64,000 bases of DNA from Mesotaenium endlicherianum (lineage: Eukaryota; Streptophyta; Zygnematophyceae; Zygnematales; Mesotaeniaceae): assembly GCA_009602735.1 (NCBI GenBank), contig WELA01007670.1:332238-396237 (forward strand), in the 5' to 3' direction. This document shows positions 43,192 through 53,379 of the stretch, piece after piece. Made by a program: the position numbers and the translations under genes. A model generated the notes under the pieces. That model did no database searches and was not told the origin of the DNA. It saw only the letters and a program-made list of their open reading frames with translations. How positions within the stretch are numbered: position 1 is the stretch's first letter; every line of letters starts with the position of its first letter.

Positions 43192-43666
43192 TGTAACGAT
43201 CCGCCGCGTGGCCGGATGCAGCGCGTGCGACACGTCGCGTGGAGCGATAGAAGTGTCGATTTGAATTGTATAAGTACAATTGGCGCGCAATCAAAGTACC
43301 TCGAGTTACCTTTTCGTTCGTATCGCTACATTGGTATCGGAGCGCGAACGTACGCAATCGTGTCCAGGAGACGAGAGTTCAAATCCCGCGGGGTACGAAA
43401 CTCGTCGATGGTACAAACGTACGACAATCTTTGGATTGTGCGAAGAAAGGACACTATCCCGAAACAATGTCCCTCACGGGTGCCGGAGCATGAGTGCCTG
43501 AGACGTGCACACTTGTAAGTGGGAGGAGTCTGACAATCCGCCGTGTGGCCGGATGCGGCGCGTGCGACACGTCGTGTGGAGCGATAGAAGTGTCGGTTTG
43601 AATTGTTTAAGTACAATTGGGCGCAATCAAAGTACCTCAAATTACCTTTTTGTTCGTATCGCTACA
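43192..43666 (+). mobile_element. TRIM: miniature LTR retrotransposon, complete
   Basis: 475 bp with two LTRs of about 139 bp (43192-43331 and about 43529-43666) around an internal region of under 200 bp. The first LTR runs TGTAACGATCCGCC to ATCGCTACA, and the second starts TGACAATCCGCC and ends the same way. Right after the first LTR comes TGGTATCGGAGC (43333-43344, initiator-methionine primer-binding site), and right before the second the purine run GTGGGAGGAG (polypurine tract). TCCAT flanks both sides. No coding capacity is visible, so it must borrow proteins. It looks whole. Its LTR start shares TGTAACGATC with the LTR of E1, a possible helper. Confidence 0.92.
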
Positions 43667-45389
43667 TCCATGCAGTCGAAAGATGTTGTCAAATCAATGA
43701 GTCTTGCTAACTAGAGTCTATAACCTTGGTCGTTGTGTCATGAAATGAGCCATTTTGGTAAGTTTGTCCACCACCATTAGTATTGCATTATGACCTTGAG
43801 GTGTCACGGGCAGGTCCACGATAAGGTCCATTGAGATGTCCGTCCATTGCCTTTTCGGGATTGATAGTGGTTGGAGAAGTCCACCCGCCTTCTGTGATGA
43901 GGGCTTGACTCTTTGGCATGTGTCACAGCTCTTCCAGTACTCAACTTTCTTAGACATGCCTGACCAGCAATAAGTCCTGGCTAGCACGCTCGCGATCTTG
44001 AGGATCCCAAAGTATCCTTCAAAAGGGTTTTCGTGTGCTTTTCGTAGAAGCAAGAGCCGGAGGTCTAAGTCATTAGGGACACATCTCTGGCCCGTGTCTT
44101 GCCTCACCCAATAATTGCCTTCTTGCTTCTTGTATGGGTCCAAGGCTGCTTCTCCGTTCTTCTAATAAGGGTCTCTTTCATTGGCGGCTGAAAATCGACC
44201 TTCAAAATTTGTCTACAGTGATGTCTCGCTGCGTTTAATTGCAGTCTTGAGAGGGGGTCAGCCAAGTTTGTCTTGCCGGGCTGGTACTGAATCGTGATAT
44301 TGTATTGTTGCGAGTACCCACTCCATCTTGCTTGTCTTCTAGAGAGATGGGGTTGTGCCTGGATGTGCTTCAGCGCTTCGTGGTCCGTAGTGACCAGCAC
44401 TTTGCGACCTTTGACATAGCAGCGCCAAACATTCAAGGCATGTACAATTGCCAATGCCTCTCTCTCAGTGGTTGTATAATTCTGCTCGGCTGGATTTAGC
44501 TTCCTTGACTTGTGAACGATGGGCTGCAGTCCCTGGCCTTAATCTTGCAGCAAGACTGCTCCTATTGCATAGGAAGATGCATCGGTGATGACGTGGAAGG
44601 GCCAATCTGGATTTGGACTTGGGAGTGTGAGCTCCGGGGATGTTGTCAGTCTTTGCTTCAGTTGTTGGAATGCTTACACCTCTTTCTTGATCCAAACATA
44701 TGGCTTGTCTTTCTTCAGTAGATCCATGAGGGGGGCGGCTATGTGCGAGAAGCTCTTGATGAATCTCCTATTCCAATTGGCGAATCCCAAAAATAACTGG
44801 AGTTCTTTCTTGGTCGTGGGGTTTGGCCATCCCTCCACCACCGTGGTCTTCTTGGGGTCCATCTTGATGCCATCAGCAGTCACGTGGAGACTTAGGAACT
44901 CCACTTCTTGTTCGGCAAACTCGCACTTTGACTCCTTTGCGAATACCTTATTTTGCTTCAATACTTCGAGAACTTCTTTCAAGTGTCTCGCATGCTCTTC
45001 AAGGGTCTTGCTGTAGATAAGGATGTCATCAATGAATACCACCACAAATCTGTCCAACATGGGATGAAATATGGTGTCATCATAGTCATGAAAGTTGCTG
45101 GCGCGTTGGTGAGTCCAAATGGCAGGACCATGAACTGAAAATGTCCATATCTTGTCCTGAATGCCGTCTTCTCTATGTCAGGTTCAGCGATACAAATCTG
45201 GTGATTGCCGCTTCTCAAGTCCATCTTCGTGAAGTACTTGGCTCCAACCAGCCGGTCCATGAGCTCATCTATGCGCGGCAGCGGGTATCGATTCTTGATG
45301 GTGATCTTGTTGAGGGCGCGATAGTCCACACACATCCTCAAGGTACCATCCTTCTTCTTAACAAATAGCACCGGGGCTCCAAATGGCAA

Positions 45390-45410
45390 TTTAGGGTTTA
45401 GGGTTTAGGG
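45390..45410. repeat. Interstitial telomere repeat, (TTTAGGG)x3
   Basis: Exactly three units of the plant-type telomere repeat, preceded by A. They sit at the junction of the A4 reverse transcriptase (to about 45387) and an X LTR (from 45411). Confidence 0.95.
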
Positions 45411-46034
45411 CCTGCTATGTACCTAGTGACCACCTGGTTGACCACGGCACAAGGTGTGCCGTTTCGTGAGAAACCCGTTAAGTTGGGACCCACGGATCTA
45501 GGTTTAATGACCATATTAATTGGTCGATTGACTGAAGTCCGAACTGTTCGGTTGAGTGACGACGGCTCCACCTACCCAGGAGTTAACCACACTGGTCGAA
45601 CATCCGTTTATTGAATCTCAGTCAACCTCCCAACTTTCAGTATACTACGGTCACATGTGCAAGTCTACAACTAATTATCCAAATGAATATATCTATTCTC
45701 AGCATATTGAGTCCAAGTATACTAACTATTATTATACGAGCTTACTACTATCAACCTACTGATATTATGTCCTATATATAACAGGTATATAAATCTCAAC
45801 CAACTATGCTATGATACAAAAGTCTCCTGCTGACCTTTTCTACAAAGTGAGCAAAGTACACTATGATAGAGAAGTCATACTGCTGACCTTTTTGACAAAG
45901 TAAGTAAACTCGCATTATATCAATATACATTCAGTTAGATGAACTCGCACATGTGAGTATATTGACATAATACTTATTTAGAATTGTATTTATATATGCA
46001 ATTAATCAAATAAATAATGTATTGAGTCATTACA
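45411..46034 (-). repeat. X LTR (copy b)
   Basis: On the minus strand starts TGTAATGACTCAATAC at 46034, right after the purine-rich AAGAT of GAGTTGGAAGAT (polypurine tract relic). It shares words with 8936-9116, 23954-24215 and 24738-25030. The end at 45411 is set by the telomere motif. Confidence 0.72.
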
Positions 46035-46698
46035 ATCTTCCAACTCAAATTGTTGTCGCCTCAGCACACGATTTATTTATTTAATAATACACCTTAATGC
46101 AGTACATACATAGGATGTGGCAGTGTATGACTCAGTTAGTACATACATTTGCTGCTGAGTATGCAGGTAAGCACAACTTACTGAATACTCCTAATATACA
46201 TTCCATCTTCCTCTTCCCAACTTAAATAGCTGTCGACCCAACAGCATTAACCATATAAGCACACCAAGAAGTGCCTACAACTCCGCATCATAAGAACCAC
46301 ACACAGTGACAGTCACGGAGGATTGCGGCGGTACGAGTGGGTGGAGAAGAATCAACAAAGAAAAACCAAGAGAGGACAGAGAGTGGAAACACCCAAGTAA
46401 GCAAGAAAGAAAGTCCCCTCTCCCAAAAAAAAGAGTCCATTTTTGAGGACTAGAGCAATGCCCAGAGTGGCATGAGGAAGAGTGTACTGCCATTCACACC
46501 CTCTCACCATAAAGCCCTATCCATGAATAACGCAAAGTCAAGCCAGCGTATTACACCCCTCCATTAGGAAGTGTAGATAGCTTGCTATGAGATAAAGATA
46601 ACCTGCCCCGTAAGCAAGTACCTCCAATACCAAAGAGTAGCGCAGTTAGCTGACTCTACCAACGCATGCATACAAGAACTTACACTATTCATTCCTAC
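46035..46698. other. No gene seen; interval between two X LTRs
   Basis: About 660 bp between X LTR copies b and a, both on the minus strand. No coding signature. If the two LTRs belong to one element, this would be a very short non-coding internal region, possibly a non-autonomous form. A degenerate purine tract lies near 46212-46230. Confidence 0.45.
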
Positions 46699-47416
46699 TG
46701 AAATGAATCGACTTACCAAGTAGGCGATTAACAATTAATTAAGATCTTTATATCAGCAAGTAACCTTTATGGCATTTTCTGTTAATTGATTAAGCAGCAA
46801 AGGACAACACACTAGCAGTGGGCAATACTCGCAAGTCAAATGCAAGTAAACTAGCATCAATAATGCGATAAAAAATCTCATACATAAGCAAGGTTAGAAC
46901 ACAATGCATATCAATGGCTTCTCGCCTTGGAATCAGATCTCTCTCAGTAAGCAGTACAAGAGAGTTGGCCTCGTTTCCAAATGCCGAACTCGAGAGCAAT
47001 GCCTAGCATATGTACATGGAATGAGTTTACAGTTCAACGGTCAGTGCGATGGCACCGCCTACCCAGGAGTTAACCACGTTGGTAGGACCTCGATTAACCA
47101 AATCCACCGCCATCTCCCATCGTCTCAAATCGCCATCCATCCTAAGGATGTCATCTGGCCATTCATCTAGCACACCACACATAGATGCACATCTAGGCAG
47201 TTCGCTGCTACCGAGTACGGAAGTCAGTTGACTGTCAAAGAATGTGTCATCAAGCTGACCTAGTACACTTCAGCGTGCTGCTTTCGGCTTAGTCATTTAA
47301 GTGACAATTATATAAAGTCCAGCAGACTCTATACTAACTAAAGTTCAGCAGGCTGAACTTATTTTATTTTCATGTTTAAATGAATATCATATTTACCAAT
47401 ATACTGATTCATTACA
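46699..47416 (-). repeat. X LTR (copy a)
   Basis: 718 bp. On the minus strand it runs TGTAATGAATCAG to CGATTCATTTCA. The polypurine tract AAGTTGGAGGGAT precedes it (47417-47428). The inner end resembles the D1 LTR end at 26400-26515, and the middle matches 8555-8700. Confidence 0.75.
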
Positions 47417-47513
47417 ATCCCTCCAACTTAACAAGTTGCCTCGACAACACTTACAGTGGATATATGTTTTCCCCCAACTGAAGTACTGATCTCCTCCCCC
47501 TCAGCCTACTGCC

Positions 47514-49117
47514 CTACTGTTCTCCCTGGGCTATATGGTCAGGGGAGCGAGACCGGGAGCCAGACGTCCTCCTTCTGTCTTGGGGTCTCCTGAAGCCTGG
47601 GGGCTCCGAGTAGGGAGAACCAAGGGGAGAACGCAGTAACTGGGCTGTTTCCTCCTGCACAGTCTGAAAATGAAGGGAGGCAGCCTTCTTCGGGGCATTC
47701 CTCAAACTGACAGATACATATACCGGCATCCCAGAAAGATGTTGCATGACATGAGCCAAAGGCACATGTCCTCTCTGCGAGGGAGATGCTGGCAGGCCTC
47801 TGGCTATTTCTCTGACAGCCCTCCTGTCTGCCCTGTCCGACTGGGTCTCTGCGCCTGCAGATGGGCTCTGTCCTCTGGCAGTTCACAGCCAAGTGATATC
47901 TTCCTCTACAGCGAGCTGGTGCAGGGCTATATCTCCCCTGGCCAACCCAGTCTTCTCCATTACAGGGGACTTCCCCTGGCTCCTCTGAGATTGCTGGGGT
48001 CTCCTCTGTCAGTTGTTCCAGCTCTGCCCGAGAAAAAGAGTACTCCACCGACCTTCCCCTTTTGGGTGCTGGTGGAGGCTGTTGAGTCCTGACCGCATAC
48101 GGGTGTTTCTCTCCCTGCTTGCTTGCCCATTTGGCATAAGCGTGCTTCCCTTTAGAGAATGCCTCGCGGGCCCTGCTCCTGTCCTGTTGCATTTCTCGAC
48201 TCATACAGTCCCTTACTCCATCCAATCTTGGGTCCCAAGCTGCAATGTGAGGAGGCAACATTATGTTCCCCTGTAGGTCTGTTAGGAAATCCTCATCCTT
48301 CGCCCTTGTCATTCTGCTGGTCCCTCATGTGGATGGTCATCCACTGCCAATCGATGGGCTTCTGGAAGAAGGCAGGGTCTGTCCTTTTGAGAGTGCACGG
48401 GTACCAGTGCCCTGCGAAGTCCAGCTGACTGGTTTCCCTGGCCAAGAACTCCCAGCTTCTCCTCTCCACCTCATTATACATGGCCTTAAACCTGTTATGA
48501 GGTGTAGAGTCCTTATAGCTGTCCGCGTCCATGGGGATCATCTTGATGACCCTATCTTCTCCCTAGATACCTGGAATCGATACAGCTCCTGCCTCATTCA
48601 TTTGGGCCATTGCTTTGGCCTCTCTGACCGTATATCCTACCATCCTGGCGTAATCGTGGTAGAGGAGGAGCCCTGTGCTGACCTCTATATACTTGTCAAA
48701 GTTTTCGGATGTCTCCCCTTCCCTCTGCAGGATGTCCTTCTGTGACTCACTGCGACTTCTCTGGGCATACTTGAAGGCCTCTTCCAGTAAATCAAAGCCC
48801 TTGCCCAGTATTGTGTAGCGGTAGCTGCTGATTCTCCTCTGTTCTTCTTCAACCTGCTGCTTCCGCCTCTCCTCAGCTTGCCTCTCCTCCTCTGCCTTCT
48901 TGGCCTCCTCCTCTGCTGCTATTCTGTCAAGTTCTTCCTGCGTCAGTATGGCCTGTTCCTCCTCCTACTTCTTTTTCTGTCCCCCCCGCTGTTGTTGGAG
49001 TCGTTGTGATTCCCGAGCGGAGATGGAGGATGATTCGATGTCGCCACGGAACTGCAAGTATTCTGCGTGTGCCTCTTCCGCTCTTCTCTTCCTCTTAAGT
49101 TCTGACTTCTGAGTCAT
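47514..49117 (-). pseudogene. Unrecognised decayed coding region, possibly a gag
   Basis: A long minus-strand coding-like region from MTQKSELKRKRRAEEAHAEY at 49117 to about 47514. Visible parts: a K/R/E-rich probable coiled coil (EELDRIAAEEEAKKAEEERQ, about 48830-49080), a middle part with ITLGKGFDLLEEAF-like and FAGHWYPCTLKRTDPAFF words (about 48380-48800), then ILPPHIAAWDPRLDG-like text, a PPPAPKRGRS stretch and an R/S-rich end RRRTSGSRSRSP. It is broken in about four places. The layout (coiled coil, folded middle, basic tail) would suit a gag, but I find no zinc knuckle or known core. It starts about 20 bp after the likely D2 LTR. A host gene is not excluded. Confidence 0.45.
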
Positions 49118-49138
49118 CGTGCTCAATCATAAACACAA

Positions 49139-49341
49139 TGCAGTCAGTGAAGTCATGATACTTTATTGCAACTGAGTGCCCGTGGTGAAGAAGAAAACGA
49201 TAGGGAGAGTTCCTAGTGTGTAATACCTTGTGTGAGTGAGTATGAGAGAGAATTGAGTTAGAGAGAAAGTGAGTGTGAGCGCAGGTTGAGTGTGTAGTAT
49301 GGTTATCCAAGTTTGTCTGGCTGATCACGAGACAGAACACA
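49139..49341 (-). repeat. D2 3' LTR, candidate
   Basis: On the minus strand TGTGTTCTGTCTCG ... CACTGACTGCA, about 203 bp, directly after the purine tract AAGTTGGAGGGAG (49342-49354). It contains AATAAAG, a polyadenylation-like word. The partner LTR would lie beyond the right edge, so this is not confirmed. Confidence 0.5.
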
Positions 49342-49619
49342 CTCCCTCCAACTTAATTTTAAAGGTAGGCTGCCTGTCCCAACTGTTACTATCTGTCACT
49401 AACTGTCACATTCCCCTCCGACTTATATGGAGACAGGACCTCTTGTCACCTGTCCATATCCACTGAAATGACAGTTAGGGGGGGGTGCCAGCCGCCCGAA
49501 GGTGGAACCGTTTCAACGCCCCTTTGGCATTGGCCAGCTGGTTCTTAAATTCCCAAGTGTCCCCAGAGGCATTGTAACCCTTCCATCGGATGAGGTACTT
49601 CATGACATATTTAGACGAT

Positions 49620-50892
49620 CAACGGATCGAGCGAGAGTCTAAAATCTCCTCGACCTCACATTCCTCAGGGTCACCATCCCGGACAGCGGGGACCGGTCCC
49701 GGTTGGACAGGTAACCGACCTGTGAACAGTGTGTCACCTTTGATGTATGGTTCCAAGAAGGAGACATTAAAGATCGGGTGACCCTTGTATTCTGCTGACA
49801 TGTTCAGTTTGTAAGCATTCTGACCGACACGGCGCACCACCGAATATGGACCGACCCACACAGGACCAAGCTTTTTCTTGACCACAGCAGGTAGGTACGG
49901 GTGTTGAGAATGCAGTTTGACCAAATTGCCCTTAAAAAATGTCAGTTCTCGACGGTGCTGATTAGCGTATTTTTGTTGGTTTGCCTGGGCTTTGTGCAGG
50001 TTCTGTTGGACTTTTGACAGGGTGTCAGCAAACTCCTGGGTTAACTAGAGGAAGACCGGATTGTCAATCCCTTCACGGTAAGTTAAAGACTCCCCTAGTA
50101 CATCTGAAGGAGACTTAGGGACTCTACCCACGCTCAGTTCAAAAGGAGTCTTGCCCGTTGACGCGTGCACCGCACTGTTGACCGCAAACTGGAGTTGAGG
50201 TAACAGGTCATCCCAATTATCTTATTTTTGGTTAATATAGGCTCTCAGTACCTCTTGCACAAGTCGGTTAGTTCTTTCAGTCTGCCCATCAGTCTAAGGG
50301 TGGTTTGCTGTGCTGAGCGGCTGCTTGACTCCCATTAACCCCATTAAAGCTCTCCAGAACTTAGGAGTAAATTTTGAGTCTTTGTCGGAGATGATATTAG
50401 AGGGTAGCCCATGTTGGCATACTACATGGTTGTAGAACCGTCTCGCTGTTTTGAGTGCAGTTACTTTGACAGTTGTGGGGATGAAAATGACCATTTTTGT
50501 CAGTTTATCCACTACTACCAGTATCAAATCATGCCCATTGGCGGTTCTTGGTAGTGTTACCACCCAGTCCATGGATATTGTTTCCCAGCGGCCAGCTGGG
50601 GTGGGCAGCGATTGTAAGAGGCCCCCGATGGTGTGTAACTATACTTATTCCTTTGGCACTGGTCACAGGACTTGACATATTTCAAGACCTCCCGAGGTAA
50701 TCCCTCCCAACGCTAATGTTTTGCCAGTTTGCCAACAGTTTTGGCCTGTCCCAAATGCCCACCCAGTAAACTGTCATGTGCTTGACTCAATAGAAGGGAC
50801 CTTACTTCCAAGTTATTAGGAATGACCAGCTTCAGCCTGCCTGAAGTGGTTTCAGTCACCCAGACCCCTCCCTTAAGCTTATACTCGAGTGC
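49620..50892 (-). pseudogene. D2 integrase and C-terminal region
   Basis: Integrase core on the minus strand: MDWVVTLPRTANGHDLILVV, VDKLTKMVIFIPTT, NIISDKDSKFTPKFWRALM (two of the three acidic active-site residues in this text). The C-terminal part reads LGPVWVGPYSVVRRVGQNAY, NMSAEYKGHPIFNVSFLEPY, then ECEVEEILDSRSIR, the first strand of a chromodomain-like fold. The zinc-binding region lies toward 50892, where B2 is inserted. Confidence 0.8.
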
Positions 50893-50897
50893 AGTAG
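50893..50897. repeat. Target-site duplication of B2, left copy (AGTAG)
   Basis: AGTAG before the B2 5' LTR and at 60400-60404 after its 3' LTR. Confidence 0.88.
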
Positions 50898-51642
50898 TGT
50901 AAGGTCATAGGTTTATAAAGTGCATTTTTGAGTTTCATGAAAGTATGTTTTGATTGTATAGTAGTATAGAGTGCATTTTTGTGGTCAATTGCATATAAAG
51001 TTCATCGAAGTTGGTCAAGTATTGAGAGAGTTATGGATTTCCAAAGTTTTATTAGATTTGAGTTTGGTTGACGACTGTCCTTAATTTGCGGTGAGCGCGA
51101 CCGTTGGATTGACCGACAGCGTCGAGCGATCTGGCCCGTTAGAATGAACTCGAACCTTCACGTAAGTTCGGCTGACGCGGAGTGCCGACTAGGTCGATTT
51201 ACCTAGAAGTTTCGGTTTAGCCTAGCGCGTGTAAGATAGAATATTCTAATAATGTCGATGCATGTATGTGGACGTCAATTCGGCCCGACACGTCACATTA
51301 GACTGATCTGGCTTACTCACGAATATTCTGCGAAGGGACGATTTGACGAACACTTAGGAAAATCCGTAGCTTCCTCCTAGAGAGGAGCACTTAGGCAGAA
51401 AATTATAACTAGGCATAACTTCTTTGTTTCTTATCAATTTTCACTTCTGTAAATTTCTACGGGATTGTAATGACAAGGCCTTTAATCCTAGTTCATTTGT
51501 GAGTAGTTTCTTGCTACTCAAAATGCTGAGTATTTTTCCTAAGCTTTGTTAGTGATATGCCGCTGCACTCTTTAGTATGATTGCAACTAGTTCCTTTCCT
51601 CGTGAGTTACTACGCTTCCACTAGCGCACTCTGCCCCTTTCA
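50898..51642 (+). repeat. B2 5' LTR
   Basis: 745 bp, TGTAAGGTCATAGG to CCCCTTTCA, partner of 59658-60399. Confidence 0.93.
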
Positions 51643-51644
51643 TC

Positions 51645-51656
51645 TGGTATCGGAGC
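51645..51656 (+). other. B2 primer-binding site
   Basis: TGGTATCGGAGC, two bases after the 5' LTR; initiator-methionine type. Confidence 0.85.
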
Positions 51657-51679
51657 GAGGTTAGTTTGCATATTGTATT

Positions 51680-52530
51680 ATGGAGTCGCAGCCGGCAGCT
51701 GGAGGAGGCGAACATGTCGAGCATGTTGAGCGCGCGGGGCAGCAGGCAGCACCAACGATGACCAGAGAGCAACAAGAAATGCAGGCGATGCTGAGGCAAA
51801 TGGCAAATGCAATTGGAGGAGAAGTCTATGCTCAGTTTCAACAAAATATGCGCGCGGAGGTGGAGAGAATGGTGCGAGTTGTTGTTGGAAACGCCGCTTC
51901 GACGAGTTTGGCACCTGCGCCCGTTGTACCACCAATTCATGTTAACCCAGTGGTGCAACCAGTTATTCCATCCGAATCAGGAGTGCGTGCGCCTAAGCCT
52001 GAAGTTTATACTGGAGAGCGTGGATCGCCGCCTGTTCATCAGTGGATTTTTGGAGTGAAGAAGTTTATAGAGTACTCTGTGCTCACGCCCGACAGGCAAG
52101 TCGCCTCTGTCATAACTTTGCTGCAGGAGAGTGCTGGAGCTTGGTATGAACGAGAAGAGCAGCTGTCTGGAGTTCCTGCTACTGTTGATCAACTATTTGA
52201 AGGCTTGAAGAGGCAATTTCAACCTATTGCACCCGAGGCTACCGCCTATCATCGTGGAAGGAGTGGTCGACGGCAACAAGGCGTAGTGTATGGTCGACAG
52301 TGGCGCAAGTGCAAATTTTGTGCACAAGAAGCTGGTGAAACAGTGGCGAATCCCTGTGCAGAAGCATTATGAGCCTACGGAGGCAATTTTGGCGAATGGG
52401 CAGAGACTCAAGTGTGGTGCACCTACGGAAGCTATTCACGTGGAAGTAGCAGGGCACCGGAGTACTGAAGTTATGGACCAGGCAGAGTTAGGTCACCATG
52501 AGGTGATATTGGACCGACCATGGCTCAGAA
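51680..52530 (+). pseudogene. B2 gag and protease region
   Basis: Gag from MESQPAAGGGEHVEHVERAG with the EQQEMQAMLRQMANAIGG coiled segment and core words KPEVYTGERGSPPVHQWIF, SVITLLQESAGAWYERE and FEGLKRQFQPIAPEA. Protease follows with [19 protein letters not shown] (active-site DSG) and HHEVILDRPWLRKA at the B3 insertion point. The gag is shorter than in B1. Confidence 0.83.
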
Positions 52531-52531
52531 A

Positions 52532-52536
52532 AGCCA
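52532..52536. repeat. Target-site duplication of B3, left copy (AGCCA)
   Basis: AGCCA before B3 and again at 56460-56464 after it. In B1 and B3 themselves the same site is uninterrupted. Confidence 0.88.
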
Positions 52537-53315
52537 CGAAAGGGGCAGAGTGCCCTAGTGGAAGCGTAGTGACTCACGAGGAAAGGAACTAGTTGCCATC
52601 ATACTAGAGAGTGCAGCGGCATATCACTAACAAAGCTTAGGAAAAATACTCAACATTTTGAGTAGCAAGAAATTACTCACAAATGATGTAGGATGAAAGG
52701 CCTTGTCATTACAAACCCGTAGAAATTTACAGAAGTGAAAACTGATAAGAAACAAAGAAGTTATGCCTATTTATAATTATTATTTTTTATGTTTTTTTTG
52801 TTTTTTAATAATTTTCTGCCTAAGTGCTCCTCCCTAGGAGGAAGCTACGGATTTTCCTAAGTGTTCGTCAAATCGTCCCTTCCAGAATATTCGTGAGTAA
52901 GCCAGATCAGTCTAATTTGACGTGCCGGGTCGAATTGACGTCCACATACATGCATCGACATTACTAGAATATTCTATCTTAGACGCGCTAGGCTAAATCG
53001 AAACTTCTAGGTAAATCGACCTAGTCGGCACTCCGCGTCAGCCGAACTTACGTGAAAGTTCGAGTTCATTCTAACGGGCCAGATCGCTCAACGCTGTCGG
53101 TCAATCCAACGGTCGCGCTCACCGCGAATTAAGGACAGTCGTCAACCGAACTCAAAACTAATAAAACTTCGGAAATCCATAACTCTCTCAATACTTGACC
53201 AAATTCGATGAACTTTATATCAAAATGACCACAAAAATGTACTCTACACTACTATACAATCAAAACATACTTTCATGAAACTCAAAAATGCACTTTATAA
53301 ACCTATGACCTTACA
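52537..53315 (-). repeat. B3 3' LTR
   Basis: 779 bp, longer than its partner because of a T-rich stretch near 52779-52816. Confidence 0.9.
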
Positions 53316-53379
53316 TCATCCCCCTTGTCAAGATGCGACGTCCTCGACGCATTTTGCAGATAACGTCTCAACTTACTCT

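Larger units (their letters stand above)
43087..45385 (-). mobile_element. A4: family A pol remnant, holds the TRIM
   Basis: Minus-strand family A pol from the reverse transcriptase start ([20 protein letters not shown] near 45380) through [47 protein letters not shown] (about 45030), RNase H (VTTDHEALKHIQAQ, about 44390) and integrase zinc region and core (CDTCQRVKPSS, MDLIVDLPVTPQGHNAIL, then SDRDPRFTSRFW near 43150). It is interrupted by the TRIM at 43192-43666. It is broken, with about five interruptions. It joins C3 on one side and the telomere motif on the other. Confidence 0.85.

Noticed and set aside
43340-43400. Possible tRNA gene in the TRIM (AGTTCAAATCCC resembles a B box)
   Set aside because: No matching acceptor, D or anticodon arms; the site is simply inside the TRIM next to its primer-binding site.
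46035-46698. Small gene between the two X LTRs
   Set aside because: Only short open stretches without motifs; better described as the non-coding inside of a decayed element.
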